In this document: positions 1 to 8,356 of the stretch, piece by piece
How positions within the stretch are numbered: position 1 is the first letter of the stretch
How the letters are laid out: each line of letters starts with the position of its first letter
Assembly (NCBI GenBank): GCA_050951465.1
Contig: JBMNJC010000021.1
Span: forward strand, 1 to 64,000
Source of the DNA: JAAZHD01 sp012510895
Lineage (GTDB): Bacteria; Bacillota; Clostridia; Caldicoprobacterales; DTU083
Reading direction: 5' to 3'
DNA: 64,000 nt
Notes under the pieces: model-generated
The model's input: only the letters and a program-made list of their open reading frames with translations
Databases searched by the model: none
What the model was told of the DNA's origin: nothing
Made by a program: the position numbers and the translations under genes

Positions 1-6
1 TAATTA

Positions 7-567
7 GTGCGAAAGGCAAAAAAGGGTGACAGAACAGCATCGGCAGAACTGCTGTCCCGTATGAAACCGCTGCTGCTGGCCACCATAAGAAGACATAATA
101 TAAGGCACAACCGGGAAGATTTGCTGCAGGATGCTTCCCTTTCACTGCTTGAGGGCATTCAGGCCTACGATGAAAAAACAGGCATTCCATTTCCGGCTTA
201 CATAAAAACCAAATTAAATTTTGATATCTACAATATCTGCCGAAAAGAAAGGAAATATGAATTCAGAACCGCGAAAGCTGATACAGAAGAAAAGAGTCCG
301 CTGGAATGGATCATGGATGAAAACGCCGATACAGAAGCGCTGGTCATAAAGATGGAAGAAACATATGCTGTAAAAGCAGCTTTAGGCAAACTGGAACCTA
401 AATACAGACAGGTTCTTGCTTTGCATTTTTTTGAAAAACTTTCCTTAAAGCATATAGCGCTGATAACAGGTGTAAGCTATAAAACAGTTCAGAGGTACAA
501 ATCCAGGGGATTAAGTGAGATGGCTGCCCGGCTGAACCCCTATCGCGGCCGTCAGCCAAAGACTTAA
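7..567 (+). CDS. sigma-70 family RNA polymerase sigma factor
   Basis: The 186-residue product has the two-part layout of small sigma factors. Region 2 lies at about residues 10-80, with a GDRTASAEL start and the DLLQDASLSLLEGIQAYD core. A region 4 helix-turn-helix lies at about 125-175 (KLEPKYRQVLALHFFEKLS, then HIALITGVSYKTVQRYK). Such proteins direct core RNA polymerase to a limited promoter set; the regulon is not deducible here. The frame opens with GTG directly after an in-frame TAA at bases 1-3, so it cannot extend further upstream in this frame. The ribosome binding site lies outside the window, and ATG at 61 is an alternative start. The stop abuts the stop of the convergent ybaN-like gene. 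No anti-sigma gene is visible downstream. Confidence 0.8.
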   Translation: MRKAKKGDRTASAELLSRMKPLLLATIRRHNIRHNREDLLQDASLSLLEGIQAYDEKTGIPFPAYIKTKLNFDIYNICRKERKYEFRTAKADTEEKSPLEWIMDENADTEALVIKMEETYAVKAALGKLEPKYRQVLALHFFEKLSLKHIALITGVSYKTVQRYKSRGLSEMAARLNPYRGRQPKT

Positions 568-942
568 TCAAACCTTTTCGGCAGTCTTAAGGGACAAAAT
601 ATGAATGGTCACTCCAATTGCAATCAGGAGCAGCAAAATTTTTATTATCAGAGAATCCACCAGGAACAGGGCTGATGATCCAATGAAGAGCCACAGCAAA
701 ATCAGGGCGTATATCTTAGAATGCAAAGGGACACCTTTTCCATCCAGATAGCTGCGTATATATGCACCAAGAACACGGTGATTCAATAGTTTTTTATAAA
801 ACCTGTCTGAGCTTTTTCCGTAGCAAAAAGCATCAAGCAGCAAAAACGGAGTCGTCGGCAGTATGGGAACAAATATCCCAACAGTGCCCAAAGCCGTAAA
901 AACTGAGCCTAATATAATTAATGCAATTCTGGTTTTGTTCAA
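568..942 (-). CDS. YbaN/DUF454 family small membrane protein
   Basis: A 124-residue protein with the DUF454 signature: an N-terminal hydrophobic helix followed by GTVGIFVPILPTTPFLLLDAFCY, then a short basic loop (FYKKLLNHRVLGAYIR) and two C-terminal membrane helices at about residues 78-118. The family (YbaN in E. coli) is an inner-membrane protein of unknown function. The start is TTG, chosen because AAGGAG lies 7 nt upstream. It converges end to end with the sigma gene. Family assignment is secure; role is not known. Confidence 0.82.
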   Translation of the reverse strand: MNKTRIALIILGSVFTALGTVGIFVPILPTTPFLLLDAFCYGKSSDRFYKKLLNHRVLGAYIRSYLDGKGVPLHSKIYALILLWLFIGSSALFLVDSLIIKILLLLIAIGVTIHILSLKTAEKV

Positions 943-1068
943 GCAAATACTCCTTGCCAGTTTATAATGTTATAATTATGTACTTTCCTATTATAAACCC
1001 TGAGAACCTGTCCGTAAACTTATTTATCTTTTTGTATATCTTCCGATTTTTTTCAAATGAATAACGAA

Positions 1069-1097
1069 TTGAATAATTAGTCATAGTCTGATATAAT
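1069..1097 (+). promoter_or_regulatory. sigma-A promoter of putP
   Basis: TTGAAT at 1069-1074 and TATAAT at 1092-1097 are separated by 17 nt. This sits about 60 nt upstream of the putP start and nothing else lies between, so it is the likely housekeeping promoter. Confidence 0.7.
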
Positions 1098-1159
1098 TAT
1101 GCAGTAATTGCAACCTTTTTAAGACACATCAAATACATAAGTATTAAGGGGGAAAATAA

Positions 1160-2713
1160 ATGTACGGTGATCAGATACAAATCATAATTGCAATGTGTAT
1201 TTACATAAGCGCCGTAATTGCCATAGGTTTGTACTATGCAAAGCGGGCCAGTTCCAGCAGTGAAAACTACTTAATAGGCGGCAGATCCTTAGGGCCCTGG
1301 GTCACAGCCATGGGCGCCGAAGCCTCAGATATGAGCGGATGGCTCCTGATGGGGCTTCCGGGAGTAGCTTACTGGTTTGGTCTCAGCGATGCCATCTGGA
1401 CGGCAATAGGTTTGCTGATCGGAACCTATCTGAACTGGTTATTTGTTGCCAAAAGGTTGAGAAACTATTCCAAAACCTCTTCAAATTCCATTACCATACC
1501 GGATTTTTTCAGTAACAGGTTTAGGGAAAACAGAAAAGTAATTTCGACCATTGCCTCATTATTTATTTTAATATTCTTCACCGTTTATGCGGCCAGCTGT
1601 TTTGTAACAGTGGGCAAACTTTTCAGCACACTATTTGCAGCCAAATATCTGTACATGATGATTGCCGGAGCCTTATTCGTTGTCCTGTATACCTTTGTTG
1701 GAGGGTTCCTTGCAGAAAGCGCCTCTGACTTTATGCAGGGAATCGTTATGATAATTTCTCTGGTTGTTGTACTGTCCGTAGGTATTTCCACTGCAGGAGG
1801 AATTTCAAAGGTTATAAGCAATGCAAAGGAAATCCCCGGATTTTTGGAGTTTTTCGGAATCGCACAACCGATAGCGGCCGACGGCGTTCAAAAGGTGGAA
1901 GCAGGAAGACCTGTATTTGGAGAAGCAGGCAAATACGGATTTTTAACCATAATTTCCACGCTTTCCTGGGGGCTGGGCTATTTTGGGATGCCACATGTCC
2001 TGCTTAAATTTATGGCAATAAAAAACCCGGACGAACTGAAGCTGTCACGGAGGGTTGCAACTGTCTGGTGCTTGATTTCACTTATTGCTGCAGTTGCAAT
2101 TGGTATTATAGGCAGATTGGTTTTCCCGACTGCACTGCTGACCCAAAGTGAAGCAGAAAATATTTTTATTCTTATGTCCCTGGATTTCTTTATACCTGTA
2201 TTTGCAGGGTTTGTTATGGCCGGTATTCTGGCTGCAACTATCAGCTCCTCAGACTCTTACCTGCTGATAGCTGCTTCAGCCTTTTCCAAGAGCATCTATC
2301 ACGGAATCCTTAAAAAAGATGCAAGCGACAAACAGGTTCTGTTCATGACCAGGCTTACACTAATCATAATTGCAGTTATTGCCATGATTATAGCCATTGA
2401 TGAAAACAGCATTATTTTTAAAGTTGTATCCTTCGCATGGGCCGGCTTCGGAGCTACCTTCGGACCTATTATGCTCTTCTCCCTGTTCTGGAAGCGGGTT
2501 ACCAGGGAAGGCGCAATTGCAGGGATGCTGACCGGCGGGACCATGGTATTCGCATGGAAGCTGCTGGTAAGGCCTCTTGGGGGGATTTGGGACATATACG
2601 AGCTCCTGCCTGCATTTGTTTTTTCCTGTATAGCCATAGTTATAGTGTCTCTGCTGTCTGACGAACCGTCAGCTGATATACTGCAGGAATTTGAAACTGT
2701 AAGGAATGCATGA
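1160..2713 (+). CDS. putP: sodium/proline symporter PutP (SSS family)
   Basis: The 517-residue product matches the sodium:solute symporter family and specifically PutP: the N-terminal SSENYLIGGRSLGPWVTAM and EASDMSGWLLMGLPG segments, TIPDFFSNRFRE, and a late SSSDSYLLIAASAFSKSIYH segment that forms part of the sodium site in the family. About 12-13 membrane helices span the length, usual for PutP. It would import L-proline with Na+ for osmoprotection or catabolism. ATG at 1160 follows AAGGGGG by 7 nt. A sigma-A promoter and a terminator bracket it as a single transcription unit. Confidence 0.93.
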   Translation: MYGDQIQIIIAMCIYISAVIAIGLYYAKRASSSSENYLIGGRSLGPWVTAMGAEASDMSGWLLMGLPGVAYWFGLSDAIWTAIGLLIGTYLNWLFVAKRLRNYSKTSSNSITIPDFFSNRFRENRKVISTIASLFILIFFTVYAASCFVTVGKLFSTLFAAKYLYMMIAGALFVVLYTFVGGFLAESASDFMQGIVMIISLVVVLSVGISTAGGISKVISNAKEIPGFLEFFGIAQPIAADGVQKVEAGRPVFGEAGKYGFLTIISTLSWGLGYFGMPHVLLKFMAIKNPDELKLSRRVATVWCLISLIAAVAIGIIGRLVFPTALLTQSEAENIFILMSLDFFIPVFAGFVMAGILAATISSSDSYLLIAASAFSKSIYHGILKKDASDKQVLFMTRLTLIIIAVIAMIIAIDENSIIFKVVSFAWAGFGATFGPIMLFSLFWKRVTREGAIAGMLTGGTMVFAWKLLVRPLGGIWDIYELLPAFVFSCIAIVIVSLLSDEPSADILQEFETVRNA

Positions 2714-2771
2714 TAAGGTAAAAATCCACGGAAAGATAATATGAATAAATAGGACAAAAGCTCCATTTAAG

Positions 2772-2811
2772 CTCCATTTCAATTAAGCCACTAATTGAAT
2801 GGAGTTTTTTT
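2772..2811 (+). terminator. rho-independent terminator of putP
   Basis: A stem of CTCCATTTCAATTA with TAATTGAATGGAG (one unpaired base) and a 6-nt loop, followed by seven T residues, 60-100 nt after the putP stop. Confidence 0.85.
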
Positions 2812-2931
2812 ATGCCAACCCGGAATTTGTAATTTTGCGAAACATAATAATATTGTGTTTAGTTTGAGAACTGCTTGTGAAATCATTTAATATATGTTAA
2901 TATTAAAAAATGAATACATAATGATGAAAAA

Positions 2932-3016
2932 GGCATCCTGTGCGAAAGTGCAGAGCGCAAAGTCGTGAGTCTAAAGCATGTATACATTGTATACATGCCA
3001 TGATCGTCAGACCGCC
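2932..3016 (+). promoter_or_regulatory. cyclic-di-GMP-I (GEMM-I) riboswitch
   Basis: The order of elements follows the GEMM-I consensus: 5' GGCA of P1; a hairpin CTGTGC-GAAA-GTGCAG with the GNRA tetraloop; the conserved GCGCAAAG core; GAGTCTAAAG as tetraloop receptor; a perfect 10-bp P3 stem (GCATGTATAC / GTATACATGC); ATGATC; and a closing GACCGCC. By alignment with Vc2, G20 corresponds to G2933 (G rather than A favours c-di-GMP over cGAMP), A47 to A2960 and C92 to C3015; all three ligand-contact bases are conserved. It lies in the leader of the tyrosine-kinase gene at 3094. The expression platform is unclear: only a weak CTAT/GTAG hairpin before TTTTT (about 3018-3038) is seen. The 374-nt gap 2714-3087 otherwise holds only the putP terminator. 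Confidence 0.85.
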
Positions 3017-3093
3017 ATCTATGTACAAAGGTAGTTTTTATATATAAACTTCCTATAGTATGTGTATTTTAAAATTACACAGGGGGTATGAAA

Positions 3094-3846
3094 ATGCTTG
3101 ATGTCCATGATCTGATCATTAGCCCTAATATGAAAAGGCCTGTAGTAGAAGCATATAAAACCTTAAGAACCAATTTGCAATTTTCAGGTCTTAATCAGGA
3201 ATTGAGAGTAATTCTGACTACCAGTGCAAAAACAGCTGAAGGAAAGAGCACAACCACAAGCAATCTGGCGATTTCCATTGCGCAAAACGGCCAACGGGTG
3301 CTTCTGATGGACTGTGATTTAAGAAAACCTTCGCTCCACCGTGCATTCGGGATTGTGAACGAAAAAGGCATTACCAACATTTTGGCAGAAAATCTTGATT
3401 TTCGAAGCATTGTTCAAAAACCGGGAATACCAAATCTTGAAATCCTTACAAGCGGACCGGTTCCGCCCAATCCGCCGGAACTTCTGGGCTCTCATAAGAT
3501 GGAAAACCTTATTGCAGACACACTTAATGAATATCAAGTTGTTCTTATTGATGCTCCTCCTATTTTACCCGTTACTGATGCTGCTGTGCTGTCCCGTTAT
3601 GTAAATGGGGTGATACTGGTAATCGATCACGGAAGAACATCCATCAAGGATGCAAGCATGGCTAAAGAAGCATTGGTAAAGGTAGGAGCAAACATAATAG
3701 GTACCGTAATTAATAATATGCCGTCTAACTATCCGGGCTATTACAGCTATTATTACAATAATTACTATAGTGATTATACCGAAGATAATTACCCAAAAAG
3801 AAAAAAGGGAATGAAAAGGCGGAAATCAGCAAAAGCTAAGGTATAG
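3094..3846 (+). CDS. CpsD/CapB-type bacterial tyrosine kinase (orphan copy)
   Basis: A 250-residue BY-kinase controlling capsule/exopolysaccharide assembly. Visible motifs: EAYKTLRTN near the N-terminus (residues 20-28), a Walker A at 44-53 reading AKTAEGKST, Walker A' LMDCDLRKP (71-79), Walker B VVLIDAPP (148-155), and a C-terminal cluster of ten tyrosines (212-232), the usual autophosphorylation tail, followed by a basic end. The first glycine of the usual GEGKS loop is alanine. The first ATG (3088) lies only 1 nt after AGGGGG, so ATG 3094 with 7-nt spacing is preferred. Unlike the copy at 5213, no CapA-type membrane activator is adjacent; the gene stands alone behind a c-di-GMP riboswitch. 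It converges with loaP. Confidence 0.88.
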   Translation: MLDVHDLIISPNMKRPVVEAYKTLRTNLQFSGLNQELRVILTTSAKTAEGKSTTTSNLAISIAQNGQRVLLMDCDLRKPSLHRAFGIVNEKGITNILAENLDFRSIVQKPGIPNLEILTSGPVPPNPPELLGSHKMENLIADTLNEYQVVLIDAPPILPVTDAAVLSRYVNGVILVIDHGRTSIKDASMAKEALVKVGANIIGTVINNMPSNYPGYYSYYYNNYYSDYTEDNYPKRKKGMKRRKSAKAKV

Positions 3847-3863
3847 TCCAAACCGGCCCAAGC

Positions 3864-4370
3864 TTATGATTTATGCACCAGCTCAGCTCCTATATCCACC
3901 TTTTTAACCTGTCCCAAAATTCCCAGCCGGATCTTCAGTCGTTTTTTGCGGTGGTCATAGGAATCAATAATGCCTTCCAATCCCACCATTGGTCCTTTAC
4001 ATACTTTTATCCGATCACCCTTTTTATAAATCTCGGAAAATTCAATAACATCGCTGTTTGTGGTCAAAGCCAGTATAACAGCGATTTCATGTTCCGGAAT
4101 AGGAACGGGTTCCTTCTCATCTTTTAATATGCGGAGAAGACCGGGGATACTTTTAAGCTGGTAATATAAATCGTTATCCATATCGGCCTTTATAAGCACA
4201 TAGCCGGGAAGCAGAGTCCGTATGCATTCGACAATTTGTCCCCTGCGACGTTCTTTCAGCTTCCTTTTTGGTATTAAAATTTTCATATCAGCATGAGGAA
4301 GAATGGTTTCGAGATATTTTCTCGTTAACTCTTCTTCCCCTGTCTTAACAAACAAAGCATACCAATTCAT
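3864..4370 (-). CDS. loaP: LoaP-type NusG-family processive antiterminator
   Basis: From the ATG at 4370 the product is 168 residues, starting MNWYALFVKTGEEE. It has an N-terminal NGN domain (residues 1-95, including LIPKRKLKERRRG and LLPGYVLIKADM) and a C-terminal KOW domain (about 112-150, KKGDRIKVCKGPMVGLEG). These resemble LoaP, the specialised NusG paralogue that lets RNA polymerase read through terminators in long polysaccharide or secondary-metabolite operons. The open frame extends to 4505, but those 45 residues overlap capC in another frame, and GAAGGAGA lies 11 nt before 4370. It is last in the capA-capB-capC operon. LoaP is recruited by a hairpin in target leaders; no target operon is obvious downstream in this window. 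Confidence 0.8.
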   Translation of the reverse strand: MNWYALFVKTGEEELTRKYLETILPHADMKILIPKRKLKERRRGQIVECIRTLLPGYVLIKADMDNDLYYQLKSIPGLLRILKDEKEPVPIPEHEIAVILALTTNSDVIEFSEIYKKGDRIKVCKGPMVGLEGIIDSYDHRKKRLKIRLGILGQVKKVDIGAELVHKS

Positions 4371-4413
4371 CGGATAGGTTGTCTCCTTCAGATTATCAGC
4401 ATTTATCGTCTGG

Positions 4414-5208
4414 TCACTTCCGGGAGCCCCGGCCTCGTTTCGAAAAGAAAAAGAGCATATGTTTCTTATACGGCAGGGGGCTGTCCACCTCCAAGAATCG
4501 ATCATTAATAACAGCCTCAGGTGTCCTGTTGAGCATCATATCAATATTCGAAGGACCAGTCCATTTTCCCAGTTTCCTTACTGTTTCTTTTATCCTGGGT
4601 GACCTCCTCCCGATTGAATGGGCATCAGTGCTTATTATATGTGCCATATTATGCGTTAACAGTATTTTTGCGCATTTTTCCGCCTTCCTTCCGAAAAGGC
4701 CTGCTACGCTGCCTGCATTTATCTGGATCAGGGCGCCAAGCTCTGCCAAAGGACGAAGCAAATCAGGTTTTTCCATAATTCTTACATTTCGTTCCGGATG
4801 AGCTATTATGGGAACAAAACCTTTTAATCTAAGCCTGTATATTAATTCTTCAGTGTAGAAGGGAATATCATATGGAGACAGCTCCAATAAAAAATACCGG
4901 CTGCCGTTGATGCATAGTTTTCTAAGGCCTTTCATTTCAGGAAGCAAAGGGCTGATACTTACTTCAGCCCCTTTTACTATCCTTATATTCTTATATTCAT
5001 TTTCTGCCGCTGACTGAAGTTCCTGAAATTTTTCATGCCATAACCTATCATAGTCATCTACGGACATATCTTCGCTGTTAAAATGATGAGTAGCAGCAAC
5101 AGTATTAAACCCTTCATCAGCATATATCGACAGCATCTGAAGGCTTTTTTGCACGGAATCAGAGCCGTCGTCCATTCCGGGCAGTATATGGCTGTGTAAA
5201 TCAATCAT
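4414..5208 (-). CDS. CapC/YwqE-type PHP-domain protein-tyrosine phosphatase
   Basis: The 264-residue product is a PHP-fold metal-dependent phosphatase of the CpsB/CapC/YwqE family that dephosphorylates the partner BY-kinase. Metal ligands are visible in order: HSHILPGMDDGS (residues 4-15), ATHHF (about 40), EVS (about 81), HPERN (about 137) and STDAHSIGRR near 193-202. It follows the kinase at 5213 by 4 nt, as expected for the kinase/phosphatase pair, and precedes loaP by 43 nt. Length is normal for the family. Confidence 0.9.
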   Translation of the reverse strand: MIDLHSHILPGMDDGSDSVQKSLQMLSIYADEGFNTVAATHHFNSEDMSVDDYDRLWHEKFQELQSAAENEYKNIRIVKGAEVSISPLLPEMKGLRKLCINGSRYFLLELSPYDIPFYTEELIYRLRLKGFVPIIAHPERNVRIMEKPDLLRPLAELGALIQINAGSVAGLFGRKAEKCAKILLTHNMAHIISTDAHSIGRRSPRIKETVRKLGKWTGPSNIDMMLNRTPEAVINDRFLEVDSPLPYKKHMLFFFSKRGRGSRK

Positions 5209-5212
5209 CAGC

Positions 5213-5941
5213 TTATTTGAATACCTTTCTTAATTTTGCACCTAACTTAGACGCCTGTTCGCTTTCGTTGTCGTAATAGTAATAATAACCCTGACTGCCC
5301 AAGCTCTCTATGGGCACCTTGTTCAATACAACACCAAGGATTTTTGCTCCCACATTCTTCAAGCTGTTTATGGCCGTCTTAGCGGCATCGTATTCAACCT
5401 CTCCATGCTGCAGCACAAAGACTACCCCGTGAGTCACATGTGCCAGCACCAGTGCATCACTTACCGGCAGTACAGGAGGTGCATCCAGAATTATATAATC
5501 ATATTCATCATGTATTTCTTCCAGGAAGGTTTTCATTTTTTCTGAACCTAACTGTTCGGAAGGATTGGGGGGTTTAGGCCCGCCGGTCAGAACCTTTAAA
5601 TTAGGAACACTGACCGTATTGCAAAATTCTTTATAATCAGCATCTTCTACCAGTACGTTTGTTAAACCCTTAGAATTCAGAATATGAAATATCCGGTGAA
5701 GAGAAGACCGCCTTAAATCACAGTCTATTAATAATACCTTTTTCCCGGATTGCGCCATTGAAATAGCCAGATTGGCCGATGTGGCACTTTTCCCTTCACC
5801 CTGCACTGTACTGGTGACCATGATCACCTTAATATTGTCATCGATATTTGAAAACTGGATATTGGTTCTAAGGGTTTTATATGCCTCAATAACCGGCGCC
5901 TTCATGGACTGGCTTACTATCAGCCTTGTGGTTTTGCTCAT
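5213..5941 (-). CDS. CapB/YwqD-type bacterial tyrosine kinase
   Basis: A 242-residue cytoplasmic BY-kinase with a canonical P-loop VQGEGKS (residues 46-52), Walker A' LIDCDLRRS (71-79), Walker B YIILDAPP (149-156) and a short tyrosine tail YYYYYDN (219-225). It needs a membrane adaptor for activity, supplied by the gene immediately upstream (2-nt gap). Together with the downstream phosphatase it forms the usual phosphorylation cycle regulating exopolysaccharide chain length and export. It is about half identical by eye to the orphan kinase at 3094, so the two are paralogues. Confidence 0.92.
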   Translation of the reverse strand: MSKTTRLIVSQSMKAPVIEAYKTLRTNIQFSNIDDNIKVIMVTSTVQGEGKSATSANLAISMAQSGKKVLLIDCDLRRSSLHRIFHILNSKGLTNVLVEDADYKEFCNTVSVPNLKVLTGGPKPPNPSEQLGSEKMKTFLEEIHDEYDYIILDAPPVLPVSDALVLAHVTHGVVFVLQHGEVEYDAAKTAINSLKNVGAKILGVVLNKVPIESLGSQGYYYYYDNESEQASKLGAKLRKVFK

Positions 5942-5943
5942 GA

Positions 5944-6648
5944 TCAGGAATCACCTCTGCGAAAATTGTTGTCAAACCCTGGAATAACTCCAAGCACAGG
6001 CAGATCCAGATACTTTTGCACATCTTCCGCAGTTTTTATGGTATTGTCAAGAAACTCTATCAAAAATATAATTCCAACGCCAAGCATCATACCCAGTACC
6101 ACTGCAATAGCTATATTGGTTGCTAAATTGGGCCGCACGGGGGTGTAGGATACCCTGGCCGTATCTATAATCTGAACATTGTCTATGCCCATAAGAACCT
6201 GAACTTCATCTTTGAAAATATTGGACACGGAATTGGCAATATCCCTTGCGCGTTCAGGTATGGTATCTTCCACAGTAACCCTGATAATTTGTGTATTGCC
6301 TTCAGCTGTAACATTAATTTTCGATTTTAGTGCGCCAAGGCTCATGTTAAGACCTAAGTCATCTATGACTTTATCCAAAACCCGGTTGCTTTTTACAATA
6401 ACGCTGTATGTGCCAACCAGGTTGCGGGCAAGATTAACATCACTCAGATCAATTTCAGAACCTGTATCTTCTCTGTTTGGATTGTTCTGTTTATTTACAA
6501 TTAGAGTTGTTGAAGATGAATATATTTCGCTTAAAAAGAAATGGCTGACTATACCTGAAATAAGTGCAGCCAAGATAGTTATTATTACAACTATCCATTT
6601 GCGCTTCCAAATTATGCTGAAAAGTTCTCTGATATCGATTTCTTCCAT
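5944..6648 (-). CDS. CapA/YwqC-type Wzz chain-length determinant and kinase adaptor
   Basis: A 234-residue membrane protein with the Wzz layout: a short cytoplasmic start (EEIDIRELFSIIWKRKW), membrane helix 1 at about residues 17-38, an extracytoplasmic domain (40-170), a VSYTPVRPN proline segment, and helix 2 at 176-198 with a cytoplasmic tail that would contact the kinase. It is first in the operon capA-capB-capC-loaP. It probably sets polysaccharide chain length and activates the following kinase. No polymerase, flippase or glycosyltransferase genes are in the window, so the polysaccharide itself is unknown. Confidence 0.88.
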   Translation of the reverse strand: MEEIDIRELFSIIWKRKWIVVIITILAALISGIVSHFFLSEIYSSSTTLIVNKQNNPNREDTGSEIDLSDVNLARNLVGTYSVIVKSNRVLDKVIDDLGLNMSLGALKSKINVTAEGNTQIIRVTVEDTIPERARDIANSVSNIFKDEVQVLMGIDNVQIIDTARVSYTPVRPNLATNIAIAVVLGMMLGVGIIFLIEFLDNTIKTAEDVQKYLDLPVLGVIPGFDNNFRRGDS

Positions 6649-6815
6649 TGTCTTCCCCCAGAACGATGCGTTATTATGCAGACTATAATATACCTCAAAC
6701 TGTAAATAAGTCTGCCATACTAATCTTACAGGATATGCAATAAATAGTCAATCGAAAAATACCTGTTTTGTGTATTTATTTGTAAATATTTGAATTGTTT
6801 TCTAGCAACTGTATT

Positions 6816-6851
6816 AAAAAAAACGACAATCCTGCCCAGGCAGGATTGTCG
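6816..6851 (-). terminator. rho-independent terminator of gnd
   Basis: On the minus strand CGACAATCCTGCC pairs perfectly with GGCAGGATTGTCG around a 2-nt loop and is followed by eight T residues, 24 nt after the gnd stop. It separates gnd from the capA operon. Confidence 0.9.
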
Positions 6852-6874
6852 CTAAATACAGCATCAGACTTAAC

Positions 6875-8317
6875 TTACACCGGATCACTGGTAACTTCAT
6901 CAGAAGGAGTCAGCCATTCAGTATGGAAGGTCCCTTCCTTGTCAGTTCTGTTATAGGTGTGAGCGCCGAAGTAGTCCCTCTGAGCCTGAATCATATTTGC
7001 AGATAGTGAAGCTCTTCTGTAACTATCAAAATATGACAGGGCAGAGCTGAATGCAGGCACAGGTATTCCCATATTAACAGCTGTGCTTACCACCAGGCGC
7101 CAATTGGCCTGAGCTTTTTCGACAGCTTCTCTGAAGTAGGGTGCCAGTAAGAGGTTGGGCAGTTCAGGATCCTTATCAAAGGCATCCTTAATTGTATCCA
7201 GGAACTGGGCTCTGATGATGCATCCGCTTCTCCACATAAGGGCAATATCGCCGAAATTCAGGTTCCAGCCGTATTCTATGGATGCTTGCTTCATCATTGC
7301 AAAGCCTTGTGCATAGGAGCAGATCTTGGATGCAAAGAGGGCCTGACGTATGGCTTCCAGAAATGCTTCCTTATCTCCTTCAAATTTAGCTTCGGGGCCT
7401 TTAATCACTTTGGAAGCTGCAACCCTTTCATCTTTAATGGCTGAAATATAGCGGGCAAATACTGCCTCTGTAATGGTGGGTGTAGCGATGCCCAGATCAA
7501 GCGCTGCCTGACTGGTCCATTTGCCGGTACCCTTCTGGCCTGCTGTATCCAAAATCATTTCTACCATAGGATTGCCGGTTTCCTTGTCAACCTTGGAAAG
7601 AATATCCCTGGTGATTTCAATAAGATAACTGTTAAGTTCGCCCTTATTCCATCCTGCGAAAACATCATGCATTTCTTTAGCAGACATGCCAAGAGTATGT
7701 TTCATAATGAAATAGGCTTCGCTGATCAGCTGCATATCGCCATATTCGATTCCATTGTGAACCATCTTGACAAAGTGACCGGCGCCGTCGCTGCCTACCC
7801 ATTGACAGCAGGGACTGCCGTCATCAACCTTGGCTGCAATCTTCTGAAGGATGGGGGCAACATATTCCCATGCTTCCCTGGATCCGCCGGGCATAATGCT
7901 GGGGCCTTTAAGAGCGCCTTCTTCACCGCCGGAAACACCGGTTCCAATAAAGTAAAGGCCTTTTTCCTCAATTTCTTTGGTTCTTCTTATTGTGTCAGGG
8001 AAATGGGAATTTCCGCCGTCAATTATGATATCGCCTTCTTCCAGCAGGGGTACCAGCTTTTCAATAAAGCTGTCCACAGGCTGTCCGGCTTTAACCATCA
8101 GCATAACCTTGCGGGGCTTTTCAAGTTTGCTTACCAGCTCCTCAAGAGAATAGGTGCCAATAATATTCTTGCCCTTGGCCCTTCCTTCGATAAAATCCGT
8201 GACCTTCTGAGTGGTACGGTTATATACAGCTACTGTAAAACCTTTGCTCTCCATATTAAGCACCAGGTTTTCGCCCATGACGGCCAGGCCAATAAGGCCA
8301 ATATCTGCTTTTTTCAT
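6875..8317 (-). CDS. gnd: 6-phosphogluconate dehydrogenase (decarboxylating)
   Basis: The product of about 480 residues has the N-terminal dinucleotide fold GLIGLAVMGENL followed by YNRTTQK (the NRT motif typical of NADP-dependent enzymes), IIDGGNSHF, TGVSGGEEGA, the catalytic VKMVHNGIEYGDM segment and a C-terminal AQRDYFGAHTYNR with the conserved HTY. It converts 6-phosphogluconate to ribulose 5-phosphate, CO2 and NADPH. The frame opens at 8323, but GGAGG lies 1 nt from that ATG and 7 nt from the ATG at 8317, which is preferred. It is followed by a strong terminator and sits downstream of the sugar-acid type operon at 8357-11571. Confidence 0.96.
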   Translation of the reverse strand: MKKADIGLIGLAVMGENLVLNMESKGFTVAVYNRTTQKVTDFIEGRAKGKNIIGTYSLEELVSKLEKPRKVMLMVKAGQPVDSFIEKLVPLLEEGDIIIDGGNSHFPDTIRRTKEIEEKGLYFIGTGVSGGEEGALKGPSIMPGGSREAWEYVAPILQKIAAKVDDGSPCCQWVGSDGAGHFVKMVHNGIEYGDMQLISEAYFIMKHTLGMSAKEMHDVFAGWNKGELNSYLIEITRDILSKVDKETGNPMVEMILDTAGQKGTGKWTSQAALDLGIATPTITEAVFARYISAIKDERVAASKVIKGPEAKFEGDKEAFLEAIRQALFASKICSYAQGFAMMKQASIEYGWNLNFGDIALMWRSGCIIRAQFLDTIKDAFDKDPELPNLLLAPYFREAVEKAQANWRLVVSTAVNMGIPVPAFSSALSYFDSYRRASLSANMIQAQRDYFGAHTYNRTDKEGTFHTEWLTPSDEVTSDPV

Positions 8318-8356
8318 TTTCATTCCTCCATTTATGTATTTTCATATAATTAGTTA

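Noticed and set aside
2299..2766. A 155-codon open frame opposite the putP 3' end
   Set aside because: Antisense shadow of a membrane-protein gene; no start signals.
3017..3087. A terminator-type expression platform for the c-di-GMP riboswitch
   Set aside because: Only a 4-bp CTAT/GTAG hairpin before TTTTT is visible, too weak to call; control may act at translation or through a longer structure.
4371..4505. N-terminal extension of the LoaP frame by 45 residues
   Set aside because: It lies inside capC in another frame, has no ribosome binding site, and the family starts at MNWYALFV.
7667..8353. A 228-codon open frame opposite gnd
   Set aside because: Antisense to the well-conserved 6-phosphogluconate dehydrogenase; no family resemblance.
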